Assembly (NCBI GenBank): GCA_016866875.1
Contig: VGKY01000003.1
Span: forward strand, 1 to 64,000
Length of the DNA stretch: 64,000 nt
Source of the DNA: Candidatus Peribacteria bacterium
Lineage (GTDB): Bacteria > Patescibacteriota > Gracilibacteria > Peribacterales > Peribacteraceae
Direction of reading: 5' to 3'
The position numbers and the translations under genes were made by a program. The notes under the pieces are model-generated. The model did not search any database, was not told the origin of the DNA, and saw only the letters and a list, made by a program, of their open reading frames with translations. Shown piece by piece: positions 43,087 to 51,067 of this stretch. The stretch's first letter is position 1. Each line of letters begins with the position of its first letter.

Positions 43087-44277
43087 CTACGCTACCCACA
43101 GCAGCAAACTCTTGAGATACTCCGTCTCGGGATGGAAAAGGTTCACAGGATGGTCAATAGCGAGTCGGTGGCGCTGCAGGATCCGGACAGATCGCTTCGC
43201 CTGGCGTGCTGCAGTGAAGACGACGGTTTGAAAGGTCTCGGTATCCATCTGGTACGAACAGGAGCATGTCAGAAGCAGTCCCCCGCTCTCGGGAAGTGCT
43301 TGCATGCCGAGACGGTTGAGATCGGCGTACGCCTTCTTTGCGGGCTCGAGATCTGCGCTGCGCTTTGCAAACGCCGGCGGGTCGAGGATCACAAAATCGT
43401 AGGCGCGGGGCTTGGGGGAGCGCCGGAGAAAGTGAAAGACATCTTCGGGATAGGTCGCGAAGCGAGAGAGATCGACGCCATTCATCGCCATGTGTGTTTG
43501 CGCAGTCTCCAGTGCAGCCTTGTCATAGTCGACGGCATCGGCCGCTGCAGCTCCTCCGAGGAGGGCGGCGAGCGAAAATCCCCCAACGTAACTGCAGCAA
43601 TCGAGCACCGTGCGATCTTTGGCCAGAGAGCGAACGAGCGATCGCATCTCGCGCTGATCGAGAAAGAGTCCTGTTTTCTGACTTCCCGAAAGTGAAATCA
43701 AGAATTGCATGCCACGCTCGGTCACGGGAACCTCCGTATCGCCTCCGCCCGCGATCCACCCTTCCCTCTCGGGCAATCCCTCTTTCTTGCGCGCACTCCC
43801 GCCGGATTTTTCGTAGATCCCCGTCGGCGAGCACGCTTCTCGCAGTACGGCGATAACGGCATCGCGCATGCGATCCATGCCGAGAGTAGTGAACTGCACC
43901 GCAAGCACCGATCCGTAGCGATCGACGATGAGTCCGGGGATGCCGTCGCCTTCGGCGTTGATCAGGCGGTAAGCCGTCGTATCTTCACGGGAGAAGAACG
44001 GATCTCGCAAAGCGACGGACTGCCGGATATTGTTTTGCAATGCATCCAGTGGATCGCCCTCGGTAAAGGAAATCGCTCTTCCGCAGATGTAGGCCTTGCT
44101 GTTCCAGTGCGCAAAGCAGAGGAAATCCCCCTTGGAACTCCGCACCTCGACGATGGCGCCATCCTCACAGGCGGGCGGTCGATCTACCGCCGAACGGAAG
44201 ATCGCGTGGTGACGGTTGCGCAGGTGAACATCAGCCGCAGGTTTGAGAGTAATGATGGGGTAGGAAGCCATGAGCAT
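43087..44277 (-). CDS. rlmI: RlmI-like 23S rRNA m5C methyltransferase
   Basis: 396 residues: N-terminal PUA-like domain (ITLKPAADVHLRNRHHAIF), EEHD-type middle (EGDGIPGLIVDRYG), SAM core VLDCCSYVGGFSLAAL, catalytic-loop motif ILDPPAFAKR and TCSCSYQMD. RlmI methylates C1962 of E. coli 23S rRNA. Met3 (44271) is an alternative start. A GTAGCGGAGG hairpin lies directly upstream. Confidence 0.88.
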   Translation of the reverse strand: MLMASYPIITLKPAADVHLRNRHHAIFRSAVDRPPACEDGAIVEVRSSKGDFLCFAHWNSKAYICGRAISFTEGDPLDALQNNIRQSVALRDPFFSREDTTAYRLINAEGDGIPGLIVDRYGSVLAVQFTTLGMDRMRDAVIAVLREACSPTGIYEKSGGSARKKEGLPEREGWIAGGGDTEVPVTERGMQFLISLSGSQKTGLFLDQREMRSLVRSLAKDRTVLDCCSYVGGFSLAALLGGAAAADAVDYDKAALETAQTHMAMNGVDLSRFATYPEDVFHFLRRSPKPRAYDFVILDPPAFAKRSADLEPAKKAYADLNRLGMQALPESGGLLLTCSCSYQMDTETFQTVVFTAARQAKRSVRILQRHRLAIDHPVNLFHPETEYLKSLLLWVA

Positions 44278-44280
44278 TAC

Positions 44281-44310
44281 CGTAGCGGAGGTTCATGAAC
44301 CTCCGCTACG
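44281..44310. repeat. GTAGCGGAGG-family palindrome
   Basis: CGTAGCGGAGG-TTCATGAA-CCTCCGCTACG, 11-bp arms. It truncates the IS30 relic on its left and abuts rlmI. Related copies at 16726 and 63416. Confidence 0.7.
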
Positions 44311-44740
44311 AAATCTTTCTGGAATGCTTCCCGCGCACCCCGTGTCATCGCCTCCGCGGTTTGATCTGATAGGAGGGCTGCACGGAGCAGTTTGGACTTC
44401 CGCTCGACGAAGATGGCAATGGCAGACACACCTACCACGAGATCGCTCTCCCAGTCGCCGTACCGCCGCCTGCTCTCCACCACCATCGGACGATCATCGA
44501 TGGAACGACGATGGGGAATCTTCGTGTGTCTGCGTCCGTCGGGAGCGCCGTACCACTTGCGCTTCTTCCCACGATTGCGGAGCTGCCTGTAGAGCTCCCC
44601 TTTCTCTATGAAGCTCTTCTCTCATCAGAAAAGTATTAATGCCTTCGCGGAACTCTGCGTGTATTACAGCACGCTCCTCCTGCAAAGCTCCGGACAGATG
44701 GCTGCGCTGCTTCCGTAATAGCGTCAATTTGGATGGAAAC
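44311..44740 (-). pseudogene. decayed IS30-family transposase
   Basis: On the minus strand one frame reads SFIEKGELYRQLRNRGKKRK ... HRRSIDDRPMVVESRRRYGD, then WESDLVVG and IAIFVERKSKLLRAALL, matching the IS30 DDE core (first Asp in GDWE-x-D, then LVERKSR). The upstream part is in another frame with stops. The C-terminal Asp/Glu region is missing, cut by the palindrome at 44281. No terminal inverted repeats seen. An inactive remnant. Confidence 0.72.
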
Positions 44741-44769
44741 GTAGAGACGTGTCACCGGCACGTCTCTAC
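44741..44769. repeat. hairpin upstream of the PRMT-like gene
   Basis: GTAGAGACGTG-TCACCGG-CACGTCTCTAC, perfect 11-bp arms, 11 nt before the ATG at 44781. It could be a repeat, or a structure affecting initiation. Confidence 0.6.
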
Positions 44770-44780
44770 AATGACGTGTG

Positions 44781-45725
44781 ATGTCCCTGATCGAGTATCA
44801 ACGTACCATCCTTGCCGATTCTGTTCGGAATCGGGCGTTTAGCGATGCCCTCAAAAAGCTGATTGTTCCGGGAAAGACCGTGGTCGCAGATATCGGAGCG
44901 GGAACAGGCTATCTCTCGTTTCTCGCCCGCAAGCTCGGGGCCAAAGAATGTCACCTCTACGAAGTCTCTGAGCTGAGTGCTATCAGCAGAGATCTTGCGA
45001 AAGAGAATGGCATCACTGGCTGCCAGTTCATCCACAAGCACTCGATGGATGTGAAGCACCCTCCGAAAGTGGATCTCGTCATCAGTGAAACCTTCGGGAA
45101 CTTCGCGCTGGAGGAGTCGATCATTGGGAATCTCCATGATGCCAAGCGATTTCTGAAACCGGGAGGAAGCATCATGCCGATGAACCTTCGGCAATATGTC
45201 GCTCCGGTGGTGAGCGACCGCATACAGAAATCCATCGACACCTGGTCAGGCATTGAAGGTGATTTGCAGTGGAATGCAGCACGCGACACAGCAATGAACA
45301 ATATGTATGTGAAAGAGATTCACCCGGAAGATTTGCTGAAAGATGGTGTCCGAGAATGGGACAGTATGGATTTCTCCAAGCTGAACAAAGAACAACGCAA
45401 GGGGTGCATCCCGTGGAAGCTGAAAGCTGAAAGCTCGAAGCTACAAACTATCTTTGGTTTCTGCCTTTGGTGGGAATCCACTCTCGCCCCCGGCATTACC
45501 CTCTCTACAAGCCCCTATGAAAAACCAACGCACTGGCAACAGATCTATCTCCCACTTCTTGAACCGATCCCGCTGAAGAACAATGCAACATTGGAACTCA
45601 GACTGGATGTCGATAGCCGCTACGATGTGCGGATCAATGTTGCTTGGAGGGCGACGGTGAAAGATGCCGCCGGGAAGACCTTGCAATCAATGAATCAGGA
45701 TATGCGGAGAGGGTTTTTGTCGTAG
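44781..45725 (+). CDS. protein-arginine-methyltransferase-like protein
   Basis: 314 residues from the ATG (a GTG lies one codon upstream). SAM core: VADIGAGTGYLSFLARKLGA, acidic LYEVSELS, and a double-E-like loop LVISETFGNFALEESI (E-x(n)-EE). The C-terminal beta-barrel has a THW-like loop (YEKPTHWQQIYLPLLE) and LRLDVDSRYDVRINVAWR. Together these are the landmarks of eukaryotic-type PRMTs, rare in bacteria. A microrepeat is translated as WKLKAESSKLQT before the barrel. Followed by structured repeat copy 2. Substrate unknown. Confidence 0.75.
   Translation: MSLIEYQRTILADSVRNRAFSDALKKLIVPGKTVVADIGAGTGYLSFLARKLGAKECHLYEVSELSAISRDLAKENGITGCQFIHKHSMDVKHPPKVDLVISETFGNFALEESIIGNLHDAKRFLKPGGSIMPMNLRQYVAPVVSDRIQKSIDTWSGIEGDLQWNAARDTAMNNMYVKEIHPEDLLKDGVREWDSMDFSKLNKEQRKGCIPWKLKAESSKLQTIFGFCLWWESTLAPGITLSTSPYEKPTHWQQIYLPLLEPIPLKNNATLELRLDVDSRYDVRINVAWRATVKDAAGKTLQSMNQDMRRGFLS
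45415..45449 (+). repeat. microrepeat (AGCTGAAAGCTGAAAGCT type) inside the PRMT-like gene
   Basis: Units GAAGCTGAAAGCTGAAAGCT then CGAAGCTACAAACT, read in frame. Confidence 0.55.
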
Positions 45726-45727
45726 AA

Positions 45728-45975
45728 GGGTGGGCCCCGCGCGCCACGCCTGCGTGCCGAAACGCACTACGGCGTGCAGGCACGGGGCCTGCCTGCCGGT
45801 AGGCAGGGGTGAAGGGGAAGGCCCTGCTTTGCGCCGCAGCGCTGTCGAGAGGGAAACGCCGAATCCTTGGAGGCGTTTCCTGCGAGACACAGGGCCGGGC
45901 GGAGGGGTGTTGGCGCGCGGAGAGTTTTTCTTTCCCCCTTTCTTTTGTCTGGCTGACAAAAGAAAGGGGGAAACC
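45728..45975 (+). repeat. structured 190-nt repeat, copy 2 (with extra hairpins)
   Basis: Starts 2 nt after the methyltransferase stop. Same stems as copy 1, with compensated differences: outer GGCCCTG/CAGGGCC, inner GGAAACGCC/GGCGTTTCC, 3' hairpin CCCCCTTTCTTTTGTC with its perfect complement. It carries an additional CCTGCCTGCC-GGTAGGCAGG hairpin module, also found in copy 3, and a GCCTGCGTGCC segment unique to this copy. Ends before the rlmH stop. Confidence 0.8.
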
Positions 45976-45993
45976 AACTACGCATCTCGCTTC

Positions 45994-46458
45994 TCAATGA
46001 TGATACCCACTCCCCCTCCCAATTTCGCACGCTCGATACAACTGCTCCAAAAACACCACACGACAGAGTTCATGCGGCAATGTCATCGCGCTGAGTCTCA
46101 GCAATCGATGCGCCTTCTTCCGTACAGCATCGTTCAATCCATACGCACCGCCAAGCACAAAGAGCATGGCATCCCCTCGGTCCTTTGCATTCTGCAACTC
46201 TTTTGCAAATACCGCGGATGTCATCTCTCTCCCCCGTTCATCGAGTACCCATAGACTTCCCGACCGTTTTTCCACTGCTGCGATAATCCGCTCCGACTCC
46301 TCTTCTCTCTGCTTCTCGGGTTCGCGCGCTTTGCTCGCGGGCAATTCTGCGATGTCGAATGCCAATGCATGGCCTAATCGATCCGCGTAATCCTCACACG
46401 CAGCTTTTGCCCAGGAAGATTTGAGCGAGCCGATGCAGAGAAGGGTGATGCGTTGCAT
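45994..46458 (-). CDS. rlmH: 23S rRNA pseudouridine-1915 N3-methyltransferase
   Basis: SPOUT methyltransferase acting on the assembled 70S ribosome. 154 residues from MQRITLLCIGSL: LWVLDERGREMTSAVFAKEL, knot segment MLFVLGGAYGLNDAVR, and the C-terminal YRACEIGRGSGYHH that matches the family tail. The frame continues 17 codons upstream through a palindromic repeat (FDYAQGD), which is excluded. Confidence 0.95.
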   Translation of the reverse strand: MQRITLLCIGSLKSSWAKAACEDYADRLGHALAFDIAELPASKAREPEKQREEESERIIAAVEKRSGSLWVLDERGREMTSAVFAKELQNAKDRGDAMLFVLGGAYGLNDAVRKKAHRLLRLSAMTLPHELCRVVFLEQLYRACEIGRGSGYHH

Positions 46459-46476
46459 AAGGGAATCAATGTTAGC

Positions 46477-46568
46477 GATGTCACCCTGAGCGTAGTCGAA
46501 GGGCAACATCGCGTGTCTATGGTTCGTCCCTCGACTACGCTCGGGATGACAGGCTCACCATGACACGC
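46477..46568. repeat. nested dispersed palindromic repeat
   Basis: GATGTCACCCTGAGCGTAGT unit, then GCGTGTCTATGGTTC ... TCACCATGACACGC arms, with another unit (TCCCTCGACTACGCTCGGGA) nested inside. It fills the rlmH-rlmD spacer to within a base of the rlmD stop. Confidence 0.75.
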
Positions 46569-46569
46569 T

Positions 46570-48081
46570 TTACCCCTTCCTCTGCAGCACCGCCACCGTC
46601 TCGATATGCGACGTGTGTGGGAAGAGATCCACCGGCTGTACCGTGCGCAAATCGTAGCCATCGTTCAGTATCACCCCAAGATCGCGGGCGAAGGTCGCTG
46701 TATTGCACGACACATACACCAGTCGCTCAGGCTTGTGAGCCAGGACTCCTGCCAATGCCTTCGGGTGCATTCCCGCGCGCGGCGGATCGACGATGGCGAC
46801 GGTGAACGTATGCTTCCCATCGGGAGAGAGCTGGTCCCCGATCACCTGCTCCATGCGCCCCTTATAGAAAGTAATGTTGCCGATACGGTTTTTCCCAGCG
46901 CTGCGTAGCGCATCCTCCACCGCGGTGGGATGGCTTTCGACTCCTACGACTTTCTGGGCGAACCGCGCGACGTACTGACCGATGGTTCCCATGCCGCAGT
47001 ATGCATCAAGAACCGTATCCTTTTGGGTGATCTGTGCCCCATCGACGATCATCTGGTAGAGCTTTTCTGCGCCCAAGGTATTGGTCTGGAAGAAAGAGAA
47101 CGGAGAGATCTCAAAGGACAAATCGAAGAGGCGCTCGGTGATCGTTGGCTTGCCCGCAAGGCAGTGCACCTTGGGCTGCTCGGGCTTGTCATTGAGACCG
47201 AGATTTTCAATGACGAGCAACGACTTGAGACCCGAGCGTCCGGCGAAGCGCATGAAGTGCTGGAACACGGGCTCCAGCTCCTTCTTTCGCGCTTTTACCG
47301 TGAAGGCAATCATCATCTCGCCAGTGTGCACGCCGCGACGGAGCAGGAGCGTACGCAGAAGTCCTTTGTGGGTCTTGGGATTATGGACAGGCAGGTGCGA
47401 GTCCGTCATGAAGCGACGGACATCACTCAGGAGCGCTCCAATCTGCTCGTCGTACAGGTGGCACTCCGTGATCGGCAGGACCGTCTGCCACTGGCCAGGC
47501 TGATGAAAACCGATCGTCGGCCCCTCGTCGAAGTAGATCCGCTTGCCCGCCTGTTCCTCAGTGCGCATGGAAGAAAAACCAAAGGAGAGCTCGAGCTTGT
47601 TTCTGTAGTGGTACACCTGCGGACTCGGGATGATCTTGAGCACGCGACCCGGGAGGTTGGCCCGCACGCTCTCGTCGCAGGGCGTGAGGTGCAGGAGCGT
47701 CTCACGGACGATATCCTCTTTGTACGCAATCTGCCGTTCATAGGGAAGATTTTGCCACTGGCACCCCCCGCACTCGTGAAAGTGCTGGCAACGGGGCATG
47801 ACCTCATCTTTTGCCTTGCGGATGATTTTTTTCACCTTGGCCTCGGCGCTATTTCCCCGAAACTTCGTCACGACGATCTCGACCTGCTGGCCAGGGATAG
47901 TACCAGGGATAAACAACGCGCAATCGCCGATTCTGGCAAATCCATCGCCTCCAAAGCTCAACTTTTCGATGGTGACCGTATGCACCTGTCCGGGGTACAC
48001 CGTCATTGTAGGAGAAACGCCAGGGGCTACGGAATTTTGGGCCGATTGGCCCGCCGAATCATCGGAAGCAGTATTTGACAT
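46570..48081 (-). CDS. rlmD: RlmD/TrmA-type RNA uridine C5-methyltransferase
   Basis: 503 residues: N-terminal TRAM domain (VTIEKLSFGGDGFARIGD), Fe-S motif CQHFHECGGCQWQ plus an earlier or later Cys, SAM motif VLDAYCGMGTIGQYVA, catalytic VDPPRAGMHPKAL and YVSCNTATFARDL. Family members methylate U1939 or U747 of 23S rRNA, or U54 of tRNA; the exact target is not decided by sequence. The ATG MSNTASDD is chosen; the earlier frame overlaps the neighbouring promoter and gene. Confidence 0.92.
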   Translation of the reverse strand: MSNTASDDSAGQSAQNSVAPGVSPTMTVYPGQVHTVTIEKLSFGGDGFARIGDCALFIPGTIPGQQVEIVVTKFRGNSAEAKVKKIIRKAKDEVMPRCQHFHECGGCQWQNLPYERQIAYKEDIVRETLLHLTPCDESVRANLPGRVLKIIPSPQVYHYRNKLELSFGFSSMRTEEQAGKRIYFDEGPTIGFHQPGQWQTVLPITECHLYDEQIGALLSDVRRFMTDSHLPVHNPKTHKGLLRTLLLRRGVHTGEMMIAFTVKARKKELEPVFQHFMRFAGRSGLKSLLVIENLGLNDKPEQPKVHCLAGKPTITERLFDLSFEISPFSFFQTNTLGAEKLYQMIVDGAQITQKDTVLDAYCGMGTIGQYVARFAQKVVGVESHPTAVEDALRSAGKNRIGNITFYKGRMEQVIGDQLSPDGKHTFTVAIVDPPRAGMHPKALAGVLAHKPERLVYVSCNTATFARDLGVILNDGYDLRTVQPVDLFPHTSHIETVAVLQRKG

Positions 48082-48103
48082 TTTAGTAGTTTTACAGTAT
48101 AAA
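48075..48103 (+). promoter_or_regulatory. promoter for the secreted zincin
   Basis: TTGACA (48075-48080), 17-nt spacer, TATAAA (48098-48103). Its -35 overlaps the rlmD start codon. The predicted leader to the ATG at 48119 is under 10 nt. Confidence 0.7.
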
Positions 48104-48118
48104 ATACTACCATTTTTC

Positions 48119-49015
48119 ATGCACATGAGAGTCATGCGCCTCGCCACGATTATCGGCATAGCCCTAGTACTCAGCGCCACTCCCAGTACTTCCGGGCAGA
48201 GCGTAGCACAGAACCATGCCGTCGCAAGCCTCGGCAGTTTCTGGCAGGCCAAGCTACGCACCGCTTCTTCTGTGAAGCGTACGGCTCTCCGGGCGCGCAA
48301 GAACCGCAGTCCGCTCATCGCCCAGGTATCGCCATCTGTGAAGCAGGCTGTGAAAAGTGATACCCATGTTGCAGCTCCGCTTCCCCTGTTGCCCGTCGTC
48401 GATCAGCCGGATATCCGCATGGCCGATCGCATCATCGCCAACGAAATGTTCCGCATGATGCCAAGTCCGTGCATTGCCGCCCTCAAGAGCTTCTATGTCC
48501 GCTACGAACCAGACGCCCCGCGAGGTCTTGCCGGAAAGGAAAATATCATCGTCAGAGGAGGCCTGCCCGAAGAGGAATTTCGCGCGCTGCTCGTCCATGA
48601 ATTCGGCCACGTGATGGATCTCGGTTGCTTCCAGGGCACGCCCGATGCCGGCGAGACAGCGTTCAAGGATGGCGGAGAGATGATGTACCGCAACGATCCG
48701 AGCATCGCGTTCTACGAGATCTCCTGGACAGCCAGTAACGTGCAGAAGTCTGGCGTGAAACCGGAGGATTTCGTTACAGGCTACGCCGCATGGGATGTCT
48801 TCGAGGACTTCTCCGAATCCCTTGCCTACTACGTATTCCAGCGCAGCGCATTCGTCGAGCGTGCAAAGAGCAATGCTGCAATCGCTGCGAAGCTCCGGTG
48901 GTTTGAAACGTACGCCTTCCCTGGAGGAGCACCGATGATCGAAGGGCTGCACCAGTGGTCAGGGCAAGTACCATGGGACAGTACGAAACTGCCGTATAAA
49001 TGGAATGCTCGATAG
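48119..49015 (+). CDS. secreted zincin (HExxH) metallopeptidase-like protein
   Basis: 298 residues. Three in-frame Mets precede a signal peptide (MRLATIIGIALVLSATPSTS). The catalytic region is ALLVHEFGHVMDLG (HEFGH), and a downstream FEDFSESLAYYVFQ can supply the third zinc ligand, as in ATLF-like zincins. The rest lacks a familiar domain. Exported peptidase activity is inferred from HExxH plus the distal acidic helix. Monocistronic with a strong promoter. Confidence 0.72.
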   Translation: MHMRVMRLATIIGIALVLSATPSTSGQSVAQNHAVASLGSFWQAKLRTASSVKRTALRARKNRSPLIAQVSPSVKQAVKSDTHVAAPLPLLPVVDQPDIRMADRIIANEMFRMMPSPCIAALKSFYVRYEPDAPRGLAGKENIIVRGGLPEEEFRALLVHEFGHVMDLGCFQGTPDAGETAFKDGGEMMYRNDPSIAFYEISWTASNVQKSGVKPEDFVTGYAAWDVFEDFSESLAYYVFQRSAFVERAKSNAAIAAKLRWFETYAFPGGAPMIEGLHQWSGQVPWDSTKLPYKWNAR

Positions 49016-49037
49016 TAGGCGAACCGGGAACTGGATA

Positions 49038-49074
49038 AAAAGCTGACACCGGAAAGCTGAACGCTATAAGCTAT
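49038..49074 (+). repeat. microrepeat (AGCTGAAAGCT type) before the CoA-binding-domain gene
   Basis: AAAGCTGACACCGGAAAGCT then GAACGCTATAAGCTA, ending 4 nt before the ATG at 49079. Confidence 0.55.
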
Positions 49075-49078
49075 CTTC

Positions 49079-49885
49079 ATGTTCCGTTATCGCCTGCTTT
49101 TGGTCCTGTGGCTCCTCTCTGATCTCGCGGTATTTGCAGTGGCCTACGCACTGGCGTACTTCCTGAGAGTCGGGCCTATCCTTTCGACGGATTTTCTCCT
49201 GGGGAGATTCCTCGTGGTAACGCTGGCTGTTGCACCCGCGTGGCTCGTCGTCCTTGCAACGACGCGAACATTTGCGCTCACGCGAAGCCAGGCGACCCTG
49301 CGCAACGCGGCGTACATCGCCTATGCCTGCCTCGTGGGCATAGCGCTCTTCACCATCTCCTACTACTTCACCTACAAGGAATTCTTCAGCCGCATGCTGC
49401 TCGTCTACGCTTTCACGCTCAGCGTATTGGGCACGCTCGCATGGCACATCCTGTGGGAACGCCTGCAGCGCGGCTTCCTGCGCCGCAACCCGCCTGCCTT
49501 TCCCACCCTGCTTGTCGGCGTCACGCGCGAATCGCGTGCGCTACTCCAATCGATGCGCGTTCACAGGAGCGCCCTCAGACCCGTCGCGATCCTCGATGGA
49601 CGCGGCGTGAAAGATGAGGAAATCGAAGGCACCCCCGTGCTCGGCAAGCTCAACAAGCTCGAGGAGGTACTGTCGCGCTTCGGCATCACCCACGTGATCC
49701 AGGCAAGCGACCTGGAGCAGTCGATCAACCTGCTTTCCGCGTGCCGCAATCGTGGCATCACCTACATCCTCCTTCCCTCCGTCCTCGGCATCGTCGAGCG
49801 CGACGAATCGGTCGAATCCATCGAGGGAGTGCCGGTAACCGTGGTGCGTCCGAAAGGAGGTTGGTGGGGATGGTTTCTGCGTTAA
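49079..49885 (+). CDS. polyprenyl-phosphate sugar-transferase-like protein lacking the catalytic domain
   Basis: 268 residues. Four TM helices (1-125), then a Rossmann CoA_binding_3-type domain (LLVGVTRESRALLQSM, PVAILDGRG, VIQASDLEQSI). This is the N-terminal half of WbaP/PglC-long-form initiating transferases. The C-terminal bacterial sugar transferase domain is absent, and the frame ends cleanly with a stop. It may partner with a separate catalytic subunit or be a remnant. The next gene is a sugar nucleotidyltransferase. Confidence 0.78.
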   Translation: MFRYRLLLVLWLLSDLAVFAVAYALAYFLRVGPILSTDFLLGRFLVVTLAVAPAWLVVLATTRTFALTRSQATLRNAAYIAYACLVGIALFTISYYFTYKEFFSRMLLVYAFTLSVLGTLAWHILWERLQRGFLRRNPPAFPTLLVGVTRESRALLQSMRVHRSALRPVAILDGRGVKDEEIEGTPVLGKLNKLEEVLSRFGITHVIQASDLEQSINLLSACRNRGITYILLPSVLGIVERDESVESIEGVPVTVVRPKGGWWGWFLR

Positions 49886-49886
49886 T

Positions 49887-49931
49887 GCGGAATTGAAGAA
49901 AATCCATTCCGCATTCTGCATTCCGAATTCA
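49887..49931 (+). repeat. microrepeat (CATTCCGCATTC type) before the nucleotidyltransferase gene
   Basis: GCGGAATTGAAGAAAATCCA and ATTCCGCATTCTGCATTCCG units, between the stop at 49885 and the GTG at 49942. Confidence 0.5.
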
Positions 49932-49941
49932 TACTTCGTCC

Positions 49942-50964
49942 GTGCACGCCTTCATCCTCGCCGGCGGATTCGCCACACGTCTCTGGCCACTCACCGAGTC
50001 GCGCCCCAAGCCGCTGCTGCCCCTTGCCGGCAAGCCGATCCTCACGCACCTCGTCAGAAGCATTCCGCCAGAAATTGCTATCACGGTCAGTACGAATGCC
50101 GCATTCGCCGATGCCTTTCATCAGTGGAAATTGCAATCCGACGACCTGCGCCCCACCCCCCACGCCCCCATCGACATCCTGATCGAGGACACGCGCTCGG
50201 ACGACCGTAAGCTCGGCGCGCTCGGTGCTGTAGCGCAGTGGATCAACCATACGAACATAGAAGACGATGTGCTCCTGCTCACGGGGGATAACTACTGCGG
50301 CTTCGCGTTCGATCCCTTTTTTGCATTCATTCAGCACTCTTCACAGTCCCCCGTCATCATCGCGCACGATATCCACGAGAGATCGCTGGCCCGCGCATTC
50401 GGCACGGTGGTACTGGAAGATCCCCGAGGCAAGACACTTACGGCCATCGAAGGCGGGAGAGTCGAGAAGGTCCAAAGTTTTGAAGAGAAACCCGCAGAAC
50501 CGAAATCGACCTATATCTCCACAGGAGTGTCGTACATTCCCAAATCCCACCTGCGCGTTCTCGTAGAGTTCGCGGAGAAGCACCCCGACAATGTCGGCGG
50601 AATTTTTGAGGAATTCCTGAGGAGAGGCATCGATGTATGCGCCTACATCCCTGAGGAAGGACAATGGTTCGATATCGGCTCGTTTGAATCGTACATCGAG
50701 GCAACAAGGGTACTCGTTCAAGGACTCAAGAAAGATCCCAGCTCCCAGGTGGATGATCCAGGAAAATGTATTGGCAGCGTGGTGATCGGAAAAAACTGCC
50801 GCATCCAAAACTCCACCCTCGAAAACGTCGTACTCTTCGACCATTGCATCATCGAGAACAGCGATCTCCGAGACTGCATCTGCGACGACGGATGTGTCAT
50901 CGATGGAATAGATCTTCGCGGAAAGATGCTCCGGAAGAACACGCACCTCGTCAGGGGACATTGA
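49942..50964 (+). CDS. sugar-phosphate nucleotidyltransferase
   Basis: 340 residues from a GTG start. Nucleotide-binding signature MHAFILAGGFATRLWPLT, then SRPKPLLPLAGKPILTHL, and later FEEKPAEPKSTYISTGVSYI. The C-terminal left-handed beta-helix repeats (IGSVVIGKNCRIQNSTLENV, VLFDHCIIENSDLRD) resemble GlmU/GMPP-type enzymes. The sugar is not determined. Probably provides an activated sugar for surface polymers with the gene upstream. Confidence 0.9.
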   Translation: MHAFILAGGFATRLWPLTESRPKPLLPLAGKPILTHLVRSIPPEIAITVSTNAAFADAFHQWKLQSDDLRPTPHAPIDILIEDTRSDDRKLGALGAVAQWINHTNIEDDVLLLTGDNYCGFAFDPFFAFIQHSSQSPVIIAHDIHERSLARAFGTVVLEDPRGKTLTAIEGGRVEKVQSFEEKPAEPKSTYISTGVSYIPKSHLRVLVEFAEKHPDNVGGIFEEFLRRGIDVCAYIPEEGQWFDIGSFESYIEATRVLVQGLKKDPSSQVDDPGKCIGSVVIGKNCRIQNSTLENVVLFDHCIIENSDLRDCICDDGCVIDGIDLRGKMLRKNTHLVRGH

Positions 50965-51009
50965 CAGGAGTAACTAATTGAATCGCAACGTCTGTTTTCG
51001 GGTATCGGC

Positions 51010-51047
51010 GGAAATTCCCATTTTCAATTTTCCATTCTCCATTCCCG
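51010..51047 (+). repeat. microrepeat (ATTTTCAATTTTCC type) before the lipoprotein gene
   Basis: AAATTCCCATTTTCAATTTT and CCATTCTCCATTCCC units, about 20 nt before the ATG at 51068. Confidence 0.55.
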
Positions 51048-51067
51048 CCCCTACACTTGCCTCCTGT

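Noticed and set aside
44494..44727. Minus-strand ORF upstream of the IS30 relic
   Set aside because: It is in a different frame from the recognisable transposase residues; the product is not IS30-like, so it is part of the decayed element, not a gene.
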